NCBI RefSeq assembly: GCF_002549795.1 | Contig: NZ_CP021435.1 | Location: forward strand, 620,001-684,000 | DNA: 64,000 nucleotides | Origin: Halomonas beimenensis | GTDB taxonomy: Bacteria > Pseudomonadota > Gammaproteobacteria > Pseudomonadales > Halomonadaceae | Direction of reading: 5' to 3' | In this document: positions 49,093 through 57,650 of the stretch, piece by piece | Position numbering within the stretch: position 1 is the stretch's first letter | Layout of the letters: each line of letters starts with the position of its first letter | The notes under the pieces: model-generated | Told to the model about the DNA's origin: nothing | Seen by the model: the letters and a program-made list of their open reading frames with translations, nothing else | Database searches by the model: none | Program-made: the position numbers and the translations under genes

Positions 49093-50475
49093 ATGAGCGG
49101 AATGCAGGCCAGAGAGATCAAGACGGCGGAAGATGCCCGGCGCATCGTCGAGGAGCGCGGCCTCAGCCACGTCAAGGTGGGCATGTTCGACATGGATGGC
49201 GTGATGCTCGGCAAGTACATGCAGCGCGAGAAGTTCTTCTCGGCCCTGGAGGATGGCTTCGCCTTCTGCGACGTGGTGCTGGGCTGGGACAGCAAGGACG
49301 AGCTCTACGACAACGTCCGGTTCACCGGCTGGCACACCGGCTATCCCGACGCCCCGCTGCGGGTCATTCCCGAGAGCTGCCGCGAGCTGCCCAGCGAGGG
49401 CAACGGCATGCTGCTGTTCCTGGCCGACTTCCAGGGGCCGGCCGGGGACATCTGTCCGCGCGGCCTGCTGAACCGGGTGCTCGAGCGGGGCCGGGAGATG
49501 GGCTACGACGCCTTCGGCTCCCTGGAGTACGAGTTCTTCATGTTCCAGGAGACCCCCGAGTCGGTCCGCGAGAAAGGGTTTCGTAACCTCAAGCCCCTGA
49601 CTCCCGACATGATGGGCTACTCCATGCTCAGGAGCTCGGTGCACAGCGAGCTCTATCACGAGCTGCTGGCGCTCTCCGAGACCATGGACTTCCCCATCGA
49701 GGGCCTGCACACCGAGACCGGTCCCGGGGTGCTCGAGGCGGCCATCGCCGTGGACGATGCCCTGGCCGCCGGCGACAAGGGCGCGCTGTTCAAGACCTTC
49801 ACCAAGGTCTGGGCCCAGCGCCGCGGCCTGATGGCCACCTTCAGGGCCAAGTGGTCGCCGGACTATCCGGGGCAGAGCGGCCACATCCACCTCTCGCTGC
49901 GCGAGCGCGGCTCGGGCCGCTCGGCCTTCTTCGACGCCGACCAGCCCTACCGGATGAGCGACGTCCAGCGCCACTTCGTGGCCGGCCAGCAGAAGCTGAT
50001 GCCGGAGCTGCTGGCCATGTTCGCGCCCACCATCAACAGCTACACGCGACTGATCCCCGGCTTCTGGGCGCCCACCGAGGCCACCTGGGGCGTGGAGAAC
50101 CGCACCACGGCCCTGCGCGTGATTCCCGGCAGCGACAAGTCCCAGCGGGTCGAGTACCGCCTGGGCAGCGCCGACGCCAACCCCTACCTGGCGCTGGCCG
50201 CCGCCATCGGCGCCGGTCTCTACGGCATCGAGCACCGCCTGGAGCCCGACGAGCCGGTCAAGGGCAACGCCTACGAGCTGGACCACCCCGCCCATCAGGC
50301 CCTGCCCGCCACCCTCTGGGAGGCGGCCCAGCGGCTCAAGGCCTCCGAGGCGGCGCGGACGCTGTTCGGGGATGACTTCGTCGAACACTTCGCCGCCACC
50401 CGGGAGTGGGAGGAGCGGCAGTTCCGGCGGCATATCACCGACTGGGAGTTGGATCGCTACTTCGAAATCATTTAG
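49093..50475 (+). CDS. Glutamine-synthetase-like gamma-glutamyl-amine ligase
   Basis: A 460-residue member of the glutamine synthetase superfamily, outside the true GlnA group. N-terminal FDMDGVMLGKYM matches the D.DG..RGK beta-grasp motif of PuuA, GlnA4 and IpuC types. Metal ligands are in SLEYEFFMF and HTETGPGVLEAAI; the ATP/glutamate loop is GQSGHIHLSL; RVEYRLGSADANPYLALAAAIGAG closes the active site. It should join glutamate and an amine with ATP. With an ethanolamine permease before it and alcohol and aldehyde dehydrogenases after it, gamma-glutamylethanolamide synthesis is the best guess; GlnA4 of Streptomyces coelicolor performs this reaction. Isopropylamine or polyamines are alternatives. 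Confidence 0.85.
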   Translation: MSGMQAREIKTAEDARRIVEERGLSHVKVGMFDMDGVMLGKYMQREKFFSALEDGFAFCDVVLGWDSKDELYDNVRFTGWHTGYPDAPLRVIPESCRELPSEGNGMLLFLADFQGPAGDICPRGLLNRVLERGREMGYDAFGSLEYEFFMFQETPESVREKGFRNLKPLTPDMMGYSMLRSSVHSELYHELLALSETMDFPIEGLHTETGPGVLEAAIAVDDALAAGDKGALFKTFTKVWAQRRGLMATFRAKWSPDYPGQSGHIHLSLRERGSGRSAFFDADQPYRMSDVQRHFVAGQQKLMPELLAMFAPTINSYTRLIPGFWAPTEATWGVENRTTALRVIPGSDKSQRVEYRLGSADANPYLALAAAIGAGLYGIEHRLEPDEPVKGNAYELDHPAHQALPATLWEAAQRLKASEAARTLFGDDFVEHFAATREWEERQFRRHITDWELDRYFEII

Positions 50476-50510
50476 TGGGTGGGCCGGCTGCACGTCGCCA
50501 GAGCGGCGTT

Positions 50511-50568
50511 GGAGCGCCTCGAAATCTGCTCATTGACGACCGTCAACTCCGCGATTTCTCGTTGCTCC
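50511..50568. repeat. Symmetrically interrupted 58-nt hairpin in the ethanolamine cluster
   Basis: Three nested arms separated by equal-length internal loops: GGAGC/GCTCC (50511-50515, 50564-50568), GAAATC/GATTTC (50521-50526, 50553-50558) and TTGAC/GTCAA (50533-50537, 50542-50546) around a GACC loop. It lies between the ligase and aldehyde dehydrogenase genes. The regularity suggests a REP-like dispersed palindrome or an RNA stability element. Confidence 0.55.
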
Positions 50569-50628
50569 GCCTTGCTCTGACGCCGTTCGCACGGCCCTCG
50601 AGCTTTCGAAACAAACAAGGTATTTCAG

Positions 50629-52011
50629 ATGGCCATACAACAGACGATTTCCCCGGTGGACGGTTCGGTCTATGTCGAGCGCGAGCTGGCGGACCCGGCC
50701 CGGGTGGAGGCCAGCCGGCCGCGGGCGGTGGCGGCCCAGCGGGCCTGGCGCGAGACCCCGCTTGGCCAGCGGGCCCGCTACTGCTCGGCGATGGTCGATG
50801 CCATCGTGGCCCGCCGCGATGCGCTGGCCGAGGAGCTGACCTGGCAGATGGGCCGGCCGATCGCCGCCGGCGGCGGCGAGATCGGCGGCTTCGAGGAGCG
50901 CGCCCGGGGCATGATCGGCCTGGCCGAGGCCGCCCTGGCCCCGGTCGAGCTCCCCGGCAAGCCGGGCTTCACCCGCTACATCACCCGGGAGCCTCTGGGG
51001 GTATCCTTCATCGTGGCGCCCTGGAACTTTCCCTTCATGACCGCGGTGAACGCCATCGTGCCGGCGCTGATGGCCGGCAACGCCGTGATCCTCAAGCACT
51101 CGGCGCAGACCCCGCTGTGCGCCGAGCGCCTCCAGGAGGCCTTCGACGCGGCCGGCCTGCCGGACGGCGTCTTCCAGCACCTGCATCTCTCCCATGCGGC
51201 CACCGAGGCGCTGATCCGCGACCCGCGCGTCGATCATGTCTCCTTCACCGGCTCGGTGGGCGGCGGCGAGATGGTCGAACGCAACGCCGCCGGGCGCTTC
51301 ATCGCCACCGGCCTGGAGCTGGGCGGGAAGGATCCGGCCTATGTGCGCGCCGACGCCGACCTGGATGCCGCCGTGGACGGCGTCATGGACGGGGCCTTCT
51401 TCAACTCCGGACAGAGCTGCTGTGGTATCGAGCGCATCTACGTGCACCACGACCTCTACGACGCCTTCGTCGAGCGGGCGGTGGCCTGGGTTCGTGCGCT
51501 CAAGCTCGGCAACCCCACCGACCCGGCGACGACCCTGGGGCCGGTGGTCAAGCCGGCCGCCGCGGACTTCGTGCGCGGCCAGGTGGAGGAGGCCGTGGCC
51601 GCCGGGGCCAGGGCCTGGATCGATCCCGGCGACTATCCGCTGTCGCGGCCCGGGAGCGCCTACCTGGCGCCCCAGGTGCTGACCGGGGTGGACCATTCCA
51701 TGCGGGTCATGCGTGAGGAGAGCTTCGGGCCGGTGGTCGGCATCATGGCGGTGGAAGACGACGACGAGGCCATCCGGCTGATGAACGACAGCGACTTCGG
51801 CCTGACCGCCGCGGTCTTCACCCGGGACATCACTGTCGGCGAGGCGCTGGCGCGTCGCCTGGAGGCGGGCACGGTGTTCACCAACCGCTGCGACTACCTG
51901 GACCCGGAGCTGGCCTGGACCGGCGTCAAGCAGTCCGGCCGGGGCTGCTCGCTGTCGCGGCTCGGGTACGAGACCCTGACCCGGCCCAAGTCCTTCCATC
52001 TCAAGCACTGA
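50629..52011 (+). CDS. Aldehyde dehydrogenase of the gamma-glutamyl-amine cluster
   Basis: A 460-residue NAD(P)-dependent aldehyde dehydrogenase. Key residues are the oxyanion Asn in APWNFPFMTAVNA, Lys in VILKHSAQTP, SFTGSVGGGEMV, general base E230 in GLELGGKDPAYV and nucleophile C264 in NSGQSCCGIERIYV. In this context it should oxidise gamma-glutamyl-aminoacetaldehyde to gamma-glutamylglycine, as PuuC does for the polyamine analogue. The 153-bp gap before it carries a long hairpin. An AAGG ribosome site lies ~9 nt before ATG 50629. Confidence 0.87.
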   Translation: MAIQQTISPVDGSVYVERELADPARVEASRPRAVAAQRAWRETPLGQRARYCSAMVDAIVARRDALAEELTWQMGRPIAAGGGEIGGFEERARGMIGLAEAALAPVELPGKPGFTRYITREPLGVSFIVAPWNFPFMTAVNAIVPALMAGNAVILKHSAQTPLCAERLQEAFDAAGLPDGVFQHLHLSHAATEALIRDPRVDHVSFTGSVGGGEMVERNAAGRFIATGLELGGKDPAYVRADADLDAAVDGVMDGAFFNSGQSCCGIERIYVHHDLYDAFVERAVAWVRALKLGNPTDPATTLGPVVKPAAADFVRGQVEEAVAAGARAWIDPGDYPLSRPGSAYLAPQVLTGVDHSMRVMREESFGPVVGIMAVEDDDEAIRLMNDSDFGLTAAVFTRDITVGEALARRLEAGTVFTNRCDYLDPELAWTGVKQSGRGCSLSRLGYETLTRPKSFHLKH

Positions 52012-52031
52012 ACGGAAGGAAGAGCACAGAA

Positions 52032-52097
52032 GGAAGAGGGAAGAGCCTCGTGCTTCTTCCGTCTTCCAGCCGCGCAGCGGCGATCTTCCGTCTTCCA
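52032..52097. repeat. Purine/pyrimidine-rich hairpin and 14-bp direct repeat
   Basis: GGAAGAGGGAAGA (52032-52044) pairs with TCTTCCGTCTTCC (52055-52067) except at the centre. TCTTCCGTCTTCCA occurs at 52055-52068 and again at 52084-52097. It lies in the 105-bp gap before the iron alcohol dehydrogenase gene. The function is unknown. Confidence 0.5.
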
Positions 52098-52116
52098 TCT
52101 CTGGTACGAGGTCATC

Positions 52117-53301
52117 ATGAGCCAAGACGATATGAGTCGATTCACCACGGGCTGGAACTATCCGGCCCAGATCCTCACCGGCGTGGGGCGAGCCGGGGAG
52201 CTGTCGGCGGCCTGCCGGGCGCTGGGCATGCGCGCGCCCCTGCTGATCACCGACCCGGGACTGGCCGGGCTGCCCATGGTCCACGACCTGGTGGATGCCT
52301 GCGCCGAGGACGGGCTGCGCATCAGTGTGTTCAGCGATATCAAGGGCAACCCCACCGGCAACAACGTCGCCGCCGGGGTGACGGCCTTCCGCGAGGGCCG
52401 TCACGACGGCGTGATCGCCTTCGGCGGCGGGTCAGGCCTGGACGCCGCCAAGGCGGTGGCGCTGATGGCCCGCCAGCGGGACGACCTCTCGCTGTGGGCG
52501 CTGGAGGACGTCGGCGACAACTGGAAGCAGGCCGACGGCGAGGCCGTGGCTCCGGTGGTGGCGGTGCCCACCACCGCCGGCACCGGTTCGGAGGTGGGCC
52601 GCGCCTCGGTGATCACCGACGAGACCGCCCACGTCAAGCGCATCATCTTCCACCCCGCCATGGTGCCGGCCACGGTGATCCTCGACCCGGCGCTGACCAC
52701 CGGGCTGCCCCAGGCGATCACCGCGGCCACCGGCATGGACGCGCTGTCCCACTGCATGGAGGCCTGGTGCTCGCCCAACTACCATCCCATGGCCGAGGGA
52801 ATCGCGGTCGAAGGGATGCGTCGGATTCGTGACTACCTGCCTCAGGCCTTCCTGGACGGCGGTAACCTCGAGGCGCGGATGAACATGCTGGTGGCCTCGA
52901 TGATGGGTGCCACCGCCTTCCAGCGGGGGCTCGGCGGCATGCACGCCCTGGCCCATCCCCTGGGTGCCCTCTACGACGCCCATCACGGCACCCTCAATGC
53001 GGTGCTGATGCCCTATGTGCTGCGCGCCAACGAACGGGCCATCGGCGAGCCCATGGTGCGACTGGGCCGCTACCTGGACCTGCGCCAGCCGGGGACCGGC
53101 GCGGTCATCGACTGGGTGCTCGACCTGCGCGAGCGCCTGGGCATCCCGCACACCCTGGCCGCCCTGGACATCGACACCGCCCAGGCCGACAGGGTGGGGG
53201 AGATGGCCGTCGCCGATCCCTCCTCCGGTTCCAACCCTCTCGCCTTCACGGCCGGCCAGTACCGGGACATCTTCGTCCAGGCCGTCGAGGGGCGCCTCTA
53301 A
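52117..53301 (+). CDS. Iron-containing alcohol dehydrogenase
   Basis: A 394-residue group III (iron-type) alcohol dehydrogenase. The NAD-binding region has IAFGGGSGLDAAKAVALMA (~105-123) and PTTAGTGSEVGRASVI. Metal ligands are an Asp in LDPALTTGLP, and His residues in DALSHCMEAW, GMHALAHPLGALYDAHHG. It should oxidise the hydroxyl of gamma-glutamylethanolamide to the aldehyde used by the neighbouring aldehyde dehydrogenase. ATG 52117 has GAGG 6 nt upstream; ATG 52132 is an alternative. The amidotransferase gene follows after 20 bp. Confidence 0.88.
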   Translation: MSQDDMSRFTTGWNYPAQILTGVGRAGELSAACRALGMRAPLLITDPGLAGLPMVHDLVDACAEDGLRISVFSDIKGNPTGNNVAAGVTAFREGRHDGVIAFGGGSGLDAAKAVALMARQRDDLSLWALEDVGDNWKQADGEAVAPVVAVPTTAGTGSEVGRASVITDETAHVKRIIFHPAMVPATVILDPALTTGLPQAITAATGMDALSHCMEAWCSPNYHPMAEGIAVEGMRRIRDYLPQAFLDGGNLEARMNMLVASMMGATAFQRGLGGMHALAHPLGALYDAHHGTLNAVLMPYVLRANERAIGEPMVRLGRYLDLRQPGTGAVIDWVLDLRERLGIPHTLAALDIDTAQADRVGEMAVADPSSGSNPLAFTAGQYRDIFVQAVEGRL

Positions 53302-53321
53302 CCTGCACAGGGAGACCGCCG

Positions 53322-54047
53322 ATGCGGATCGGACTGCTGCAATGCGACGACGTGGCGCCGGAACTGCGCGAGCGTCACGGCAACTACCCGGCGATGTTCG
53401 AGCGGCTGTTCACCTCGGTGGACCCGACCCTCGAGTTCCGGGTCTGGCGCTGCCTGGACGGGGAGATCCCCGACGCCCCGGAGGCGGTGGATGCCTGGCT
53501 GACCACCGGCTCCAGGTTCGGCGTCAACGACGGCCTGGCCTGGGTGGCCGACCTGGAAGCCTTCGTGCGCCGGCTGTGGGCGACCGGCAAGCCCCTGGTA
53601 GGCATCTGCTTCGGCCATCAGCTGATCGCCAGGGCGCTGGGCGGCGAGGTGGTCAAGAGCGCCCGGGGCTGGGGCGTGGGCATGTCCTTCAACCGGGTGA
53701 CCGGCCGGGCCGAGTGGATGGAACCCTGGCAGGAGGGCCTGGACCTGGTGGTCAGTCACCAGGACCAGGTGGCGACGCCTCCGGAGGGGGCCCGGGTGCT
53801 GGCCGGCAGCGACTTCTGTCCCGTCTACCTGATGCAGGTGGGCGAGACCTTCCTCGGGGTCCAGGGCCATCCGGAGTTCGCCAAGCCCTATTCGGCGGAC
53901 CTGATGGCGCTGCGCCGCGACCAGGTCGGCGCCCAGCGGGTCCGCGAGGGCATGGCCTCGCTGCATGCTCCGGTGGACGATGCCCTGATGGCGCGCTGGA
54001 TCCTCGCCTTCCTGCGCCGGGCCCTGGACGCACGGGGCCGTTCTTGA
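53322..54047 (+). CDS. Class-I glutamine-amidotransferase-like gamma-glutamyl hydrolase
   Basis: A 241-residue stand-alone class-I GATase fold. The catalytic triad is complete: C96 in GICFGHQ, H183 and E185 in QGHPEF. Stand-alone members such as PuuD release glutamate from gamma-glutamyl compounds; others resemble the GuaA amidotransferase domain. Given its place as last gene of the cluster, cleavage of gamma-glutamylglycine to glutamate and glycine is the most coherent role. It begins 20 bp after the iron alcohol dehydrogenase, so co-transcription is likely. Confidence 0.85.
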   Translation: MRIGLLQCDDVAPELRERHGNYPAMFERLFTSVDPTLEFRVWRCLDGEIPDAPEAVDAWLTTGSRFGVNDGLAWVADLEAFVRRLWATGKPLVGICFGHQLIARALGGEVVKSARGWGVGMSFNRVTGRAEWMEPWQEGLDLVVSHQDQVATPPEGARVLAGSDFCPVYLMQVGETFLGVQGHPEFAKPYSADLMALRRDQVGAQRVREGMASLHAPVDDALMARWILAFLRRALDARGRS

Positions 54048-54166
54048 GCCAGCTTGAGCCCCGCAGGCGAAGGGCTTGTCGAGGTCGGAGCACCGGATCA
54101 CCATAGGGCCATGGCCGAGGACAGTTCGCGAGGTCGCGAGCCGGTCGATCAGGGAGGAGCCGGCGA

Positions 54167-55351
54167 GTGGCGGAATCGATGAACGAGCTCGGGCCGGCGG
54201 CGGCCGGCCTGATCCTGCTGGGAGCGATCCTGTCGCTCAGCATCTTCGCCGATGCGGTGGCGAGCCGGACCCGGCTGCCGCGCATCTCCCTGCTGGTGCT
54301 GGTGGGCGTCGGGGTGGCGGTCATCACTCAGCTGGGGCTGGAATTGCCCGATGCCCGTCCTCTGGATGGGCTGGGAGAGCCGCTGATCCAGGTGGCCCTG
54401 GTCATGGTGGCCTTCCTGCTGGGCGGCGAGCTCACCCTCGAGCGACTGCGGCGGACCGGTCCTCTCATCCTGATCGTCTCCCTGTCCGTGATCGGCGTGG
54501 GCGCGCTGGCGGTGGGAGTCGGTCTGCTGGCGCTGGGCTTCCCGCTGGCGCTGGCGGTCTCGCTGGCCGCGATCTCGGTGGCCACCGATCCGGCCGCCGT
54601 TCAGGAGACGGTGCATGCCAGCGGCGATACCCGGCTGCGGGCGCGGTTGTTGCTGGGCATCGTGGCCATCGACGACGCCTGGGGCATCCTGGTGTTCGGG
54701 CTGGCCATGGCGGCGTTGGGCTGGGCGCTGTCAGGCGACGGCCAGCAGGCACTGCTCGAGGCCGGCTGGGAGCTGGGCGGGGCCTTGCTGCTGGGCACCG
54801 CCATCGGCCTGCCCGCGGCCTGGCTGACCGGGCGCCTGGCGCCGGGGGAGCCCACCCAGGTCGAGGCCATCGCCCTGATCCTGCTGCTGGCCGGGCTGTC
54901 GACCTGGCTCGGCGTCTCCTCGCTGCTGGCGGCGATGGTCACCGGGATGCTGATCGCCAACCTCTCCCGTCACCATACCCGCTCGTTCAACGAGATCGAG
55001 CACATCGAGTGGCCCTTCCTGGTGTTCTTCTTCGTGCTCTCCGGGGCCAGCGTCGACCTGTCGCGCCTGGATGAAGCCGCCGGCCTGACCCTGGCCTATA
55101 TCCTGCTTCGGTTGGTGGGGCGCCTGCTGGGCGGCCTGCTGGGGGTGCGCCTGGCCCGGGTGCGCCAGGCCGACCTGCCCCGGGACATCGGCCTGGCGCT
55201 GACCCCCCAGGCCGGGGTGGCCATGGGCATGGCGCTGCTGGCCGCGGAACATTTTCCGGCCCATGGGACGGCGCTGCTCTCGGCCGTGGTGGCCTCCACC
55301 CTGGTATTCGAGACCTTCGGGCCCATGCTGGTGCGCCGGGTGCTGCGCTAG
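54167..55351 (+). CDS. Cation:proton antiporter
   Basis: A 394-residue inner-membrane protein with about 12 helices of the monovalent cation:proton antiporter superfamily. The core is present: LPRISLLVLVGVGVA, ISVATDPAAVQETVHASGD (ion-binding Asp in ATDPA) and VAIDDAWGILVFGLAMA (second acidic pair IDD). It exchanges Na+ or K+ for H+, fitting a halophile. The start is GTG 54167 with GGAGGAG 7 nt upstream; ATG 54179 is an alternative. Its stop overlaps the stop of the convergent P-type ATPase gene by a few bases. Confidence 0.88.
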   Translation: MAESMNELGPAAAGLILLGAILSLSIFADAVASRTRLPRISLLVLVGVGVAVITQLGLELPDARPLDGLGEPLIQVALVMVAFLLGGELTLERLRRTGPLILIVSLSVIGVGALAVGVGLLALGFPLALAVSLAAISVATDPAAVQETVHASGDTRLRARLLLGIVAIDDAWGILVFGLAMAALGWALSGDGQQALLEAGWELGGALLLGTAIGLPAAWLTGRLAPGEPTQVEAIALILLLAGLSTWLGVSSLLAAMVTGMLIANLSRHHTRSFNEIEHIEWPFLVFFFVLSGASVDLSRLDEAAGLTLAYILLRLVGRLLGGLLGVRLARVRQADLPRDIGLALTPQAGVAMGMALLAAEHFPAHGTALLSAVVASTLVFETFGPMLVRRVLR

Positions 55352-57573
55352 CCGGCGGTCGTGACGGCGGCCTCCTGCGTCCCGGTGGGGGGCGCACTCC
55401 CTCGCAGCAGTCGCAGGCCGTTGGCCACCACCAGCAGGCTTGCCCCCATATCGGCGAACACCGCCATCCACAGGGTGGCCTGGCCGGTGAAGGCCAGCAC
55501 CAGGAATACCGCCTTGAGGCCCAGGGCCAGGGCGATGTTCTGGATCAGCACCCGCCGCGTCGCCCGGGACAGGCGCAGGAAGGTCGGCAGCTTGCCCGGG
55601 TCGTCGTCCATCAGCGCCACGTCGGCGGTCTCGATCGCGGCGTCGCTGCCGGCGGCGCCCATGGCGAAGCCGATGTCGGCCCGGGCCAGCGCCGGGGCAT
55701 CGTTGATGCCGTCGCCGACCATGCCGATCACTCCCCGGTCGCCGAGGGCCTCGATGGCGGCTAGCTTGTCCTCGGGCAGCAGCTCGCCCCGGGCCTCGTC
55801 GATCCCGGCCTCGGTGGCGATGGCATCCACCGCCGGGGCGGCGTCGCCGGAGAGCACCAGGGTCTTCACGCCCAGCTCGTGCAAGGCGGCGATGGCCGCC
55901 TGGCTGCCGGGCTTGAGGACATCGCGCAGGCTGAACAGGGCCCGCACCCTCCGGGCATCGCCCAGCAACACCACGCTGTCGCCGTGCTCGGCCAGGGCAT
56001 CGAGCTCGTCGGTCAGCGCCGGGTCGCCGTGGCCTCGCTCCGTCATCATCCGTCGATTGCCGAGCCACAGCGCCTCGCCGTCGACCTCGCCTTCCACGCC
56101 CAGGCCGGGCCGTTCCCGGAAGTCCTGTACCTCGACCTCATCGCCCTCGCCGGCGAGGGCCTGGTGCACCGCCCGGGACACCGGGTGGGTGGAACGACCG
56201 GCCAGACCGGCCGCCTGCCGGGCGAGGGGGGCGCCCTCGCTGTCATCGAGGGGACGCCAGTCGGCCAGGGTCGGCTCGCCCCGGGTGAGGGTGCCGGTCT
56301 TGTCCAGGGCCAGCCAGGCCAGCCGGTGGCCCTGTTCGAGGAAGCGTCCGCCCTTGATCAGGATGCCGGCCCGGGCGGCGGAGGAGAGGGCGCTGACGAT
56401 GGTCACCGGCGTGGAGATCACCAGCGCGCAGGGGCAGGCGATCACCAGCAGCACCAGGGCCCGGTAGACGCCCTCCAGCCAGGCGCCGGGGAAGAGCCAC
56501 GGCCAGGCCAGCGCCGTGACCACGGCCAGGCTCAGCACCGCCGGCGTGTAGATCGCCGAGAAGCGATCGATGAAGCGCTGGGTCGGGGCCCGACTGGCCT
56601 GGGCCGCCTCCACCGCATGGATGATGCGCGCCAGGGTGCTGTCGTCCGCCGGCCGGGTGGCACGGTAGTCGAAGTCGCCGTGGCGGTTGATGGTCCCGGC
56701 ATAGATCGCCTCGCCCGGGCCCTTGTCCCGAGGCAGGCTCTCGCCGGTGATCGGCGACTCGTCCAGGGTCGGGGTGCCGCGGACGATCACGCCGTCCAGG
56801 GGCAGGCGTTCCCCGGGCAGCACCCGCACCACTTCGCCCACGGCGACCTCGGAGGCGGCAATGCTCTCCCAGTCCCCTGCCGGGGTCTGTCGCCGCGCCC
56901 GGTCGGGGGCACGGTCCAGCAGCGCCCGGATGGCGCCTCGGGCGCGGTCCAGGGAGCGGGCCTCGAGGCGCTCGGCCAGGGTGAAGAGCACCATCACCAT
57001 GGCCGCCTCGGCCCAGTGACCGATCAGCAGGGCGCCGGTCACCGCCACGCTCATCAGGGCGTTGATGTTGAGGCTGCGATGGCGCAGGGCGGCCCAGCCC
57101 TTGCGCCAGGTGGGCAGGCCGACCAGGGCGATGGCGGCGAGCGCCAGCGGCGGGGAGAGCCAGGCGCCGGCGGACCAGGCGGTCCAGCCGACCAGCTCGG
57201 CCGCCAGCGCCAGGCCGATGGCCAGCGCCATCCGACCCCAGGGCTCGCGCGGGCTCGCCGGCGCCGCGTCGGCCTCATTCTCGGCTCTCGGCGTCATGCC
57301 CAGCTCGCGGATGCGCCGATCGAGTTCCGCCGGAACGGCGCCGCGATGGTGGATGCTAAGCACCCGATTCATCAGGTCGAAGTCCAGACCTTCGACGCCG
57401 GGCGCCTGGGCCAGCGCCTTGCGCAGCAGGGCCTCCTCGGTGGGGCAGTCCATCTCGGCGATGCGACGGCGCAGGGTGGTGGTGCCCGGCGGGGCCTCGA
57501 CGGCCTTCCGGGGCGGCCGGGCGGGGCCTGAGCCGCAACAGCCGGCATGGCGAGTCGGGACGTGGGGCATCAT
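55348..57573 (-). CDS. cadA: Cd/Zn/Pb-transporting P1B-type ATPase
   Basis: A 741-residue P1B-2 metal-exporting ATPase. The N-terminus has CCGSGPA and a degenerate heavy-metal-associated domain with EMDCPTEE instead of the usual CxxC, as in Pseudomonas CadA. The transport motif is C380-P-C382 in VIACPCALVIS, the phosphorylated Asp is D424 in DKTGT, ATP-binding STHPVSRAV has the HP pair, and MVGDGINDAPALA is the hinge. It pumps Cd2+, Zn2+ or Pb2+ out of the cytoplasm. ATG 57573 is chosen; ATG 57570 is equally placed for GGAG. It is divergent from cadR with a MerR operator between. Confidence 0.93.
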   Translation of the reverse strand: MMPHVPTRHAGCCGSGPARPPRKAVEAPPGTTTLRRRIAEMDCPTEEALLRKALAQAPGVEGLDFDLMNRVLSIHHRGAVPAELDRRIRELGMTPRAENEADAAPASPREPWGRMALAIGLALAAELVGWTAWSAGAWLSPPLALAAIALVGLPTWRKGWAALRHRSLNINALMSVAVTGALLIGHWAEAAMVMVLFTLAERLEARSLDRARGAIRALLDRAPDRARRQTPAGDWESIAASEVAVGEVVRVLPGERLPLDGVIVRGTPTLDESPITGESLPRDKGPGEAIYAGTINRHGDFDYRATRPADDSTLARIIHAVEAAQASRAPTQRFIDRFSAIYTPAVLSLAVVTALAWPWLFPGAWLEGVYRALVLLVIACPCALVISTPVTIVSALSSAARAGILIKGGRFLEQGHRLAWLALDKTGTLTRGEPTLADWRPLDDSEGAPLARQAAGLAGRSTHPVSRAVHQALAGEGDEVEVQDFRERPGLGVEGEVDGEALWLGNRRMMTERGHGDPALTDELDALAEHGDSVVLLGDARRVRALFSLRDVLKPGSQAAIAALHELGVKTLVLSGDAAPAVDAIATEAGIDEARGELLPEDKLAAIEALGDRGVIGMVGDGINDAPALARADIGFAMGAAGSDAAIETADVALMDDDPGKLPTFLRLSRATRRVLIQNIALALGLKAVFLVLAFTGQATLWMAVFADMGASLLVVANGLRLLRGSAPPTGTQEAAVTTAG

Positions 57574-57607
57574 GGTCTCCGTGTCGGGGGATCTTGTGGG
57601 ATGACAC

Positions 57608-57628
57608 ACCCTATAGGCACTATAGGGT
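57608..57628 (-). promoter_or_regulatory. CadR/ZntR-type MerR operator and cadA promoter
   Basis: A perfect dyad, ACCCTATAG (57608-57616) and CTATAGGGT (57620-57628) around GCA. On the minus strand it lies between a -35 TTGACC and a -10-like TGTCAT with a 19-nt spacer, the over-long spacing of MerR-activated promoters. CadR bound to metal would realign the boxes to switch on cadA. Confidence 0.9.
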
Positions 57629-57650
57629 CAAGTCCTCGAAGGAGCCCCTC

